Source of the DNA: Paenibacillus tundrae
GTDB lineage: Bacteria; Bacillota; Bacilli; Paenibacillales; Paenibacillaceae
DNA: 64,000 bases
Assembly: GCF_030812775.1 (NCBI RefSeq)
Contig: NZ_JAUSTI010000016.1
Coordinates: 60,996 to 124,995, forward strand
Reading direction: 5' to 3'
Part shown: positions 1-6,280 of the stretch, one piece after another
How positions within the stretch are numbered: the first letter of the stretch is position 1
Layout of the letters: the number at the start of each line of letters is the position of its first letter
Program-made: the position numbers and the translations under genes
The notes under the pieces: generated by a model
What the model saw: the letters and a program-made list of their open reading frames with translations, nothing else
Database searches by the model: none
What the model was told of the DNA's origin: nothing

Positions 1-1
1 T

Positions 2-787
2 ATGAAGTATGAAGACATTACGTTCCCTGCGGCAGATGGAAGCCGAACGATGCAAGGCTGGTATATTCCTGCCGACAAAGATGTGAACAAAACGATTATC
101 TTCAGTCATGGCTATGGTGCCAACCGTGAGGAAACCTGGGTTCCGATGTATGACCTTGCCCATTATGCGCACCAACTTGGATTTAACGTCATTATGTTCG
201 ATTATGGTTTCGCCTCTCAGGTGAATAAAGCAGTCGCTACAGGTGGAAAAGCAGAATCACAACAGTTGCTGGGTGCCATTCAAACGGCGAAGCAACGAGG
301 GGCTGAGGAGCTCGTCGTATGGGGATTCTCCATGGGTGCCGGCACAGCATTACAGACAGGCCTTCTCACCGAGGATGTCGATGCGATGATTCTGGACAGT
401 ACCTTCTTACTTGAACCAGATACGTTGTATCACAACATTCATAATCAGATCAATCTTCCACGCCAACCTACACTTGAGATTATGAAGCTGTTGTTCCCGG
501 TTCTGAACGGCACTGGATTACAGCAAATTCCGTATCAAGAGGTCAAAAAAGAGGATTATGCTTTCCCGATTTTCTTCATTCACGGTACGGAAGATGAGAA
601 GGCGCCTTATCCAATCGCGGAGTTGCTCGCCGCCAATCAGACCAATGCAAATTCAGAGGAATGGATCGTGGACGGAGCCCATCATGAGTTAATTTTCCGT
701 GAGCATCCCAAAGAATACCTGCGCCGTGTATCCACTTTCCTGAGCCATGTAACGAAGACCACCAGTGACGATCTGGATAGATATTAA
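2..787 (+). CDS. Alpha/beta hydrolase, probably truncated at its 5' end
   Basis: Serine hydrolase of the alpha/beta fold; the substrate cannot be told from sequence. The core motifs are present: an oxyanion-hole segment FSHGYG near residue 35, a nucleophile elbow GFSMGAG with Ser110, the HGTEDEK segment near 195 that normally carries the acid, and a His in GAHHE near 226. The first ATG is at base 2. Relatives of this type (YqkD-like) usually have an N-terminal membrane anchor before this point, so the true start probably lies outside the window. A rho-independent terminator follows about 45 bases after the stop, so it ends its transcription unit. Confidence 0.8.
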   Translation: MKYEDITFPAADGSRTMQGWYIPADKDVNKTIIFSHGYGANREETWVPMYDLAHYAHQLGFNVIMFDYGFASQVNKAVATGGKAESQQLLGAIQTAKQRGAEELVVWGFSMGAGTALQTGLLTEDVDAMILDSTFLLEPDTLYHNIHNQINLPRQPTLEIMKLLFPVLNGTGLQQIPYQEVKKEDYAFPIFFIHGTEDEKAPYPIAELLAANQTNANSEEWIVDGAHHELIFREHPKEYLRRVSTFLSHVTKTTSDDLDRY

Positions 788-830
788 CATTTATGTCCTG
801 AAGATATAGCTTCTGAATACGAACTACGTA

Positions 831-856
831 AGAGCCCTTATAGGGCTCTTTTTTTA
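831..856 (+). terminator. Rho-independent terminator after the hydrolase
   Basis: Perfect 10-bp inverted repeat (AGAGCCCTTA / TAGGGCTCTT) followed directly by a T run. Confidence 0.9.
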
Positions 857-1012
857 TATACATAGGACAACATCATTTATGAATATATTGATGCGATGGC
901 TATGCACGACATGTTCGAGGATAAAGAGATCTGGACTGTTTCAGCCTAAATTCGCTGTTAAAAAGGTTCAAATGGATTCGGAATAATACCACTGATGGGA
1001 GGATGCTTGGTT

Positions 1013-2293
1013 ATGCAATGGAAAGGATATGGGCCGCTCTTACCTCTGCGTATACTAGAAGAAATTCGTTTCTGGAAAGAGCAAGAGAAAGAGCACACCC
1101 TTGTTATTCGTACACTTGTACCTAACTTAGAGCCTGAATATGTCAAACTACTGGAGGAATGGGAGGTAGCATTTGCAAACATTGAACACACAGCTAACCA
1201 GCTTATAAAACAAGTGTTACCTGGGACTCACTCTCCCGCCCCCTATATTCTTAGAAGCGTAGAACAGCTCGTGTCTGCGAGCATCACACAATCCAGAGAG
1301 TTTATCCGGCAACTCTATATTTTATTGGAACAAAGTGCTGCTGTGCAGGCTGTCCCCTCTGCCAAAACCGTCATTCTACATTTCATCCGGGAATCAGAGT
1401 ATTTCCTTGGTGTGTTAGATACACTTTGCCAACCTGGACTCTTGAGAGACGCTACAACAGATGCCCCTTTTACACTGGACAGTCTCCTTCAATCATCCCA
1501 ACGAGAAAGCGTAGAGAAGCCTGCGGCTACATCGGCTAACGAAACCTCTAATGCTTCTGCATCTGCTACTCAGACCCAAAACTCTCCTGCAATACACTCA
1601 GCCTCCACTCAACCAAGCGATAGCACCAGCACTTCTGTAACTGCAACACCTCCTGTTCAGGAGCGACCTGTACCGATTGGCGGACATACGTTACCACCAC
1701 TGCCTTATGCCTACAACGCATTGGAGCCACATATCGATGAGCTGACCATGCGTATTCACCATGATAAGCACCATCAATCCTATGTAGACGGATTAAATAC
1801 CGCTGAGAAAAAATTAGCAGAATCCAGGAAAAAGAACAATTTTGAACTCGTAAAACACTGGGAACGGGAGCTTGCCTTTAACGGAGCAGGTCATTACCTG
1901 CATACTATTTTCTGGACGATCATGAGCCCTCAGGGTGGCGGCAAACCATCCGGTATGCTTGCTGAACAGATCAAACGTGATTTTGGCAGTTATGAAGCAT
2001 TCAAGAACCAATTCACAGAAGCGGCCAATAAAGTAGAAGGCAGTGGCTGGGCTATGCTGGTCTGGAGTCCACGGGCACACCGTCTTGAAATTTTGCAAGC
2101 AGAAAAGCATCAGAACTTATCTCAATCTGACATTGTCCCTCTCCTTCCTCTGGATGTGTGGGAGCATGCATATTATCTTAAGCACCAGAATGAACGCAAA
2201 AAATATATCGAAGATTGGTGGAAGGTCGTCTACTGGCCTGCAGTAGCTGAGCGATACGAGACGGCAAGAAAGCTACTCTGGCCGCCTTATTAA
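1013..2293 (+). CDS. Fe/Mn superoxide dismutase with a large N-terminal extension
   Basis: The C-terminal 200 residues are a superoxide dismutase, converting superoxide to peroxide and oxygen. The ligand motifs are visible: IHHDKHH, GHYLHTIFW and DVWEHAYY. They are preceded by about 150 residues of helical sequence (resembling DUF2935-type metal-binding helical bundles, by eye) and a Ser/Thr/Ala-rich linker of about 55 residues. This architecture resembles the long SodF-type enzymes of Bacillus rather than the 203-residue SodA encoded at 16.9 kb. An upstream in-frame ATG at 995 is possible, but the GGGAGG at 997-1002 sits 10 bases before the ATG at 1013 and favours that start. No signal peptide is seen. 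Confidence 0.85.
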   Translation: MQWKGYGPLLPLRILEEIRFWKEQEKEHTLVIRTLVPNLEPEYVKLLEEWEVAFANIEHTANQLIKQVLPGTHSPAPYILRSVEQLVSASITQSREFIRQLYILLEQSAAVQAVPSAKTVILHFIRESEYFLGVLDTLCQPGLLRDATTDAPFTLDSLLQSSQRESVEKPAATSANETSNASASATQTQNSPAIHSASTQPSDSTSTSVTATPPVQERPVPIGGHTLPPLPYAYNALEPHIDELTMRIHHDKHHQSYVDGLNTAEKKLAESRKKNNFELVKHWERELAFNGAGHYLHTIFWTIMSPQGGGKPSGMLAEQIKRDFGSYEAFKNQFTEAANKVEGSGWAMLVWSPRAHRLEILQAEKHQNLSQSDIVPLLPLDVWEHAYYLKHQNERKKYIEDWWKVVYWPAVAERYETARKLLWPPY

Positions 2294-2367
2294 AGACCCT
2301 TATGATTCTTGAAGTCTTCCCGCTCTAAGAACGACTCCATCAGCAAGAGACAACATATATAAATATG

Positions 2368-2510
2368 TCAACTTTCGTAGCTTAAATCTCCAAACAAACC
2401 CTTGATATTGTTGAGTCGTTCGTATTCTGGTTTGTACATCTACTCAGGAAGATCGTCTCTCAGTTGTTTAAGTAGTTGATTTGGGGAAGGTTGATCAGAA
2501 TTATTTACAA
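2368..2510 (-). pseudogene. Remnant of an unknown small gene with an internal TAG
   Basis: The minus strand reads a plausible C-terminal segment (PSPNQLLKQLRDDLPE), a TAG at 2440-2442, then MYKPEYERLNNIKGLFGDLSYES and a stop at 2368. The two halves are in the same frame and look like one protein cut by a nonsense codon. The last residues (LFGDLSYES) are encoded again near 9.0 kb. I do not recognise the family. Confidence 0.35.
2371..2394. repeat. Copy 1 of a 24-nt dispersed direct repeat
   Basis: ACTTTCG(T/C)AGCTTAAATCTCCAAA occurs here and at 9003-9026 in the same orientation with one mismatch. The two copies lie on either side of the accessory block at 3.2-8.8 kb. On the minus strand both copies read as the end of a coding segment (LFGDLS-Y/C-ES). 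Confidence 0.7.
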
Positions 2511-2516
2511 TATAAC

Positions 2517-2551
2517 AGAAGCGCCTCACAGCGCTTCTTTGGTTTTATTTT
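2517..2551 (+). terminator. Terminator downstream of the long superoxide dismutase
   Basis: AGAAGCGC-CTCACA-GCGCTTCT stem followed by a T-rich tract. It lies about 220 bases after the stop codon. Confidence 0.7.
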
Positions 2552-2861
2552 CCAATTTCTCCATGGAGACATTGTAATTGAGCACCTTGAATGATTCCTT
2601 TACCCGTTTCAATTCAGTTTTTTTCTATTAATGAAGGGAAGCTTTGCTTCAAATGATGAAAATATGCTTAGTTAAGCTAGTCAAGCAAATTACCTATTCG
2701 AACGGGTTCCTCTCAGACTAATTCCTTAGAATCAAAGTGCAACGATTGTTGAACCGCTTGTGAATTGAGCGATTACGGCATCTCCCAACTACCATGCACA
2801 ACAAGCCCCGCAAGCTCAGTTCTTTTTGATCTATATACGTCCGCTGAAAGGTGTGAAAAGA

Positions 2862-3039
2862 ATGTACATAAAATTTCCTACTAACGTTTCTAACCGGCTT
2901 ACTAGCTTTTTATGTAGTTACTCGAACGATAACGATTATGGCCATATACGTTTGTATTGGTGCTACGTGGATAGTTGCATTGATGTATCTTGTCGGATAC
3001 TTACTCGGAAGGAAAGACAAAGAAGGATTAGTACATTAG
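2862..3039 (+). pseudogene. Small two-helix membrane protein gene with a +1 frame break
   Basis: An ATG at 2862 has a good ribosome binding site (AAAGGTG, 8 bases upstream) and starts MYIK. If one A of the run at 2870-2873 is skipped, the frame continues as a strongly hydrophobic protein of about 58 residues with two membrane helices (around LLTFLTGLLAFYVV and YVCIGATWIVALMYLVGYLLG), ending in GRKDKEGLVH and a stop at 3037-3039. In the written sequence the second frame has only an internal ATG at 2938, which would leave a 33-residue single-helix protein. Either a decayed gene, a sequencing error in an A run, or slippage. Confidence 0.45.
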
Positions 3040-3150
3040 CAAAAAGTATGCTCTTTTTTTCTTGTATTGAAAGAGAAGTGGATTAAGTTTGTTACATGGA
3101 AAGATTATGATTTTCGGTGTAGTTTGCACTTCTGTTTCATTTTTCAGCTA

Positions 3151-3186
3151 TAAAAAAAGCCGATAACCTGATCTAGGTATCGGCTT
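3151..3186 (-). terminator. Terminator for the minus-strand gene at 3.3 kb
   Basis: AAGCCGATA / TATCGGCTT stem with a 12-base loop; the T run (A run on plus) is on the minus-strand 3' side. Confidence 0.85.
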
Positions 3187-3296
3187 ACAAGTCAAAGAGA
3201 GAAAAAATGGTCATAGCTTTTGTATTATCACTTTGACGTGTTTTCATACATGATTCCCATGCTTATATGGGGTCATCTTGGGTAGCGTAAATATAA

Positions 3297-3674
3297 TTAC
3301 CCCCGCCAACCCTCTTTCCATTTTTGTTTTAAGTTTCGCATATGTAAGGTAATATCGTTCAATGTTACTTCGGTATCCACATAACGATCACCATACTTGG
3401 GAATTGCAAGATACTCGCTTGCAGCTGCATAACAATCTAATGTTTCTGCTCTTCCTGCATTTCCTATGTGATAAACAAAATAGTTAGCCACAGATGCTGA
3501 GATACTAGATCGTATACTTTTATCAGTTATGTTAACATAAGGGCGTTGATGACTCTTGAAATGTCCCTGAGCTCTTTTATACCTCTCACGATAGAGTACT
3601 CTTAACTCATCTTCTTTTCTCTTAATTTGTTCCTCTAACTGACTGTCACTTAATGACTTATGTGCATCAGTCAT
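3297..3674 (-). CDS. Hypothetical protein, 125 aa
   Basis: Not recognised. The N-terminal third is a charged, probably coiled-coil stretch (SDSQLEEQIKRKEDELRVLYRERYKRA); the rest is mixed and ends in the basic tail LKQKWKEGWRG. No signal peptide or membrane segment. AAGGAG lies 12 bases upstream of the ATG. It stands alone with its own terminator and sits at the start of the accessory block next to the toxin-like operon. Confidence 0.6.
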   Translation of the reverse strand: MTDAHKSLSDSQLEEQIKRKEDELRVLYRERYKRAQGHFKSHQRPYVNITDKSIRSSISASVANYFVYHIGNAGRAETLDCYAAASEYLAIPKYGDRYVDTEVTLNDITLHMRNLKQKWKEGWRG

Positions 3675-3853
3675 CTGTACCTATCACTCCTTCAATATAT
3701 TTTCTTGAGTGGGTCTCAAGGCCAATTGTAACAGTTGCTCATTGACCTTATTCGCATTTCATTAACCGGATACCAAAAAATTTACAACTCATGTGTGCCA
3801 AAATACCTTTATCGTTTTATATCATCGCTCTAAATCCGATGTTTTTGATTTAT

Positions 3854-4477
3854 CTATCTCTTGGCCTTCGGCTGTATTCTGTCTATAAGCGTAATTGTCC
3901 GTTCTTTACCTGACTCCCTTAAGAATACACCTGTAAACCACAGGGGAATGTCTTTAGAAATCGTTTGAACTTTGCCCTGCTCTACTTCCATGATCAATCT
4001 GAATTTGGAGCTGTTATCAAAAATGAACGAGCGAACGGATAATTTCAATGCTTCAGGTAGGTTACCAATCGATCGGCCATATCGTCTTCGGATATCCTCC
4101 TCAGTAATATAATGTCCACCATTCTTCACTCGCATTTCTACTCGCTCGATATGGTACTCTACACTCTTAAGGCCAACATAGTATAAGTTTATCTCGAATC
4201 CGGCTTCTTTAGCTTGTTCCATTTGTCGTATTGCATTTTTACCAGCCAGTGTCGTTTCAATAGAGAAGCTCTGTCCGCTCTGTATACATTCGCGCACACG
4301 TTTGATAGCTTCCCTCCCAGCTGATGGGGATACAGATTCCGGATGCTGAGGATTAATCACTTTAGCAATGGCATCCGGATCAATAATCTGACCCAACTGA
4401 TCGTTAAAGTTCTTTGTTAGGGTACTTTTTCCCGCTCCATTCGTGCCAGCAAAAACAGTCATGATGGGTTTACTCAT
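3854..4477 (-). CDS. Zeta-toxin-like P-loop kinase
   Basis: 207 residues. The Walker A motif GTNGAGKST is at about residues 10-18, followed by the IDPDAIA segment and the SIETTLAGK stretch typical of zeta toxin/AAA kinases that phosphorylate UDP-N-acetylglucosamine. The LYYVGLKSVEYHIERVEMRVKNGGHYITEEDIRRRYGRS block is also family-typical. It is known that zeta kinases act as toxins held by small antitoxins; toxicity here is inferred. The start at 4477 overlaps the upstream gene's stop by 8 bases (ATGAGTAA), which implies translational coupling; a longer reading to 4537 would begin inside that gene. It is the last gene of a three-gene operon. Confidence 0.8.
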   Translation of the reverse strand: MSKPIMTVFAGTNGAGKSTLTKNFNDQLGQIIDPDAIAKVINPQHPESVSPSAGREAIKRVRECIQSGQSFSIETTLAGKNAIRQMEQAKEAGFEINLYYVGLKSVEYHIERVEMRVKNGGHYITEEDIRRRYGRSIGNLPEALKLSVRSFIFDNSSKFRLIMEVEQGKVQTISKDIPLWFTGVFLRESGKERTITLIDRIQPKAKR

Positions 4478-4670
4478 GGTATTCAATTTCCTTTTTATTT
4501 CCTTGTTCATCATAAATGATCTCTGTCTTTCTGCCATCTGGATATTCTTTGATCATTTTTTCATTTTCTTCATACACAATAGGTACACCATTATTTTTGG
4601 CCTCTTGTCTAGCTGATAATGTAGCTTTTACTAAGATTTCATTCAATTCTGAAATGGACATACGATTCAA
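4470..4670 (-). CDS. Small acidic protein, likely antitoxin or partner of the zeta-like kinase
   Basis: 66 residues; helical N-terminus (SISELNEILVKATLSARQEAKNN) and a charged C-terminal half (EYPDGRKTEIIYDEQGNKKEIEY) that looks like paired beta strands. The ribosome binding site AAAGGA lies about 9 bases before a TTG at 4670, whereas the in-frame ATG at 4661 would be 18 bases away, so TTG is the better start. It is coupled to the kinase gene by an 8-base overlap and follows the 58-residue gene by about 60 bases. Function is inferred from position only. Confidence 0.7.
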   Translation of the reverse strand: MNRMSISELNEILVKATLSARQEAKNNGVPIVYEENEKMIKEYPDGRKTEIIYDEQGNKKEIEYHE

Positions 4671-4732
4671 ATGGAAACATCCTTTCTATCTTTATATATT
4701 GTAGGTCTTATTGGATTGGACTGAACATATGT

Positions 4733-4909
4733 TTACTGTTTAGCTAAGTCTTTTGCCATTCTCAAGAAATCTTTTTTACTAATTTGTCCAGACAGTTTGA
4801 GTTCAATAAGCTTCTTAGCCCCGGCTTGGAGCTCCTGTCCTTCAATATTTAAACTTGCTTCAGCTATACGGATGACCCTCTCCATCCGGCCTTTACTATC
4901 TTTCGGCAT
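4733..4909 (-). CDS. 58-residue helical protein, first gene of the zeta-toxin-like operon
   Basis: A short gene starting MPKDSKGRMERVIRI and ending RMAKDLAKQ. It is all helix by inspection and strongly charged. AAAGGTGG lies 7 bases before the ATG, and an extended -10 (TGATATAAT on minus, 4984-4992) lies 75-80 bases upstream, with a perfect 20-bp palindrome between. The order promoter, palindrome, small gene, small gene, kinase is that of a self-repressed toxin-antitoxin operon. It might be the DNA-binding antitoxin, though no clear helix-turn-helix can be named. Confidence 0.65.
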   Translation of the reverse strand: MPKDSKGRMERVIRIAEASLNIEGQELQAGAKKLIELKLSGQISKKDFLRMAKDLAKQ

Positions 4910-4942
4910 GGAAATTCCACCTTTTTATTTGACCTTCGTGCT

Positions 4943-4962
4943 ATGCATCTCATGAGATGCAT
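4943..4962 (-). promoter_or_regulatory. 20-bp perfect palindrome, candidate operator of the toxin operon
   Basis: ATGCATCTCATGAGATGCAT reads identically on both strands. It lies between the -10 element and the first ATG of the operon, where a bound repressor would block early transcription. Confidence 0.65.
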
Positions 4963-4983
4963 GTCTGTTTATCTTATCTATCC

Positions 4984-4992
4984 ATTATATCA
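4984..4992 (-). promoter_or_regulatory. Extended -10 promoter element of the toxin operon
   Basis: The minus strand reads TGATATAAT, a TGn-TATAAT extended -10; the -35 region 17 bases upstream is weak (ATCCAT), as is usual for extended -10 promoters. Confidence 0.5.
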
Positions 4993-5151
4993 TAAATAGA
5001 ATAAAAATGGATATAAATGGATGATTGAAATTACAAGAATCCTACGAGAATGAAGTAGAACAAGCCTAAAAGTGAAAAAGTAAGGTTCGTTTCTGCACTC
5101 TCTTAATAAACTAAACGTTGATACGATTGTTCATTCATGTGTTAGTTTTCG

Positions 5152-5580
5152 TTAAATCTCAATGAGTCCATTTAACCACCACTCCGCGTACGTCGTGACT
5201 GAAGGGGCAACCCAGATTCGACTGTCATTTATATCATTCCAAACAAAGACATCTTCTCTACATATTCCATCTTGTGCTACTGGGAAAGCAAATAAATGAC
5301 CAATGCCCGTACCTGCGAAGAAGACTAAATTTTCAAACGGCATATAGTATTCTTCTAGATATCCATTTCTGTAATGCTTATTTTCATTAATAATGCGTTC
5401 TAATGGCCAAATTAAGAAATCGAATTTTTCCTTTACCCCATTCGTTTCTAACATAATTTCTTTAAGTTCTTGGGGCAGAATTACGTTAAGTGAATTTTCG
5501 GCTCTCTCCATCTCCTCTTTTGCTGCAGGATTGCTAAATGTGCAATCCGTTGAAATCCCTTGAAATTTATTTATCCACAT
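5152..5580 (-). CDS. SMI1/KNR4 (SUKH) family protein
   Basis: 142 residues. Family hallmarks by eye are the early ILPQELKEIMLETNGV segment, the central hydrophobic LVFFAGTGIGHLFAFPV strand pair, the VFVWNDINDSRIWVAPS stretch and the closing YAEWWLNGLI helix. In bacteria such proteins are usually immunity proteins that neutralise polymorphic toxins, often as orphans. No cognate toxin gene is adjacent. GAGGAG lies 10 bases before the ATG. It belongs to the accessory block. Confidence 0.75.
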   Translation of the reverse strand: MWINKFQGISTDCTFSNPAAKEEMERAENSLNVILPQELKEIMLETNGVKEKFDFLIWPLERIINENKHYRNGYLEEYYMPFENLVFFAGTGIGHLFAFPVAQDGICREDVFVWNDINDSRIWVAPSVTTYAEWWLNGLIEI

Positions 5581-5862
5581 GGATGTTTATCTCCTCATTC
5601 TATCTATCAATCTTACCTTTAAAGAAACGTCTCTTGCGCAAACTTGGTTAACATTTTTCCCTCATTTTCTCCAGTTTTAATCAATTCGTTTGAAAACATC
5701 TGACTGTAGAAAAAAGCTGCGATCCTTCGTATATGTACTTATAACCTAACGCTGCTTCTGGTCTCAAACAATGCTCTATCCAAACAGTAAGCCTGAATTC
5801 GGCAGTTTAATCTAATGCGACTTTTAGCTTCAATTTGCGGAAAATTAGGGATGGTATACATA

Positions 5863-6225
5863 TCAACGTCTAGGGAAGAAAATCAATATTCTAGCAAAAT
5901 ATCGATTATAACGATCGCCTACACGTGTCGTTAGGCATTTCATAACAATATACCCTGTACTGATAATCTGGCCTACTTTTTCCTTTTGTTTTTCTTTATT
6001 ACATCCTTCTAAGCGGAGTACTATACTTTCACTTAACCAGAATCCACCCGTTAGTGTTCGCACTTGAATGACTAAGTCACAGTAATTTTGAACCGCTACC
6101 GAATGTAAGTCAATCAATTTTAAAAATGGATATTTCCAGGAAATAACAAGACCTCTTGCGTCGTCCATACCATTAAAGTCCTTATAGCATATCCTAATAC
6201 AACTTGAAGAGTTTTTGAACGACAT
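5863..6225 (-). CDS. Doubtful ORF, 120 aa, divergent from the SHAEG-repeat gene
   Basis: The reading from MSFKNSSSCIRICYKDFNG to the stop at 5863 has a protein-like composition with alternating hydrophobic residues, but no ribosome binding site is seen upstream of the ATG at 6225, and a longer reading would run into the divergent gene at 6281. No family recognised. It may be a decayed gene. Confidence 0.25.
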   Translation of the reverse strand: MSFKNSSSCIRICYKDFNGMDDARGLVISWKYPFLKLIDLHSVAVQNYCDLVIQVRTLTGGFWLSESIVLRLEGCNKEKQKEKVGQIISTGYIVMKCLTTRVGDRYNRYFARILIFFPRR

Positions 6226-6280
6226 ATAAAATATTGCGATTCGTTCATAACTCCACTGATTTAACAAGGAGTGAACTATT

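Noticed and set aside
2826..3086. 86-codon plus-strand frame as an intact gene
   Set aside because: Its sequence is not protein-like; the neighbouring frame encodes a clear membrane protein.
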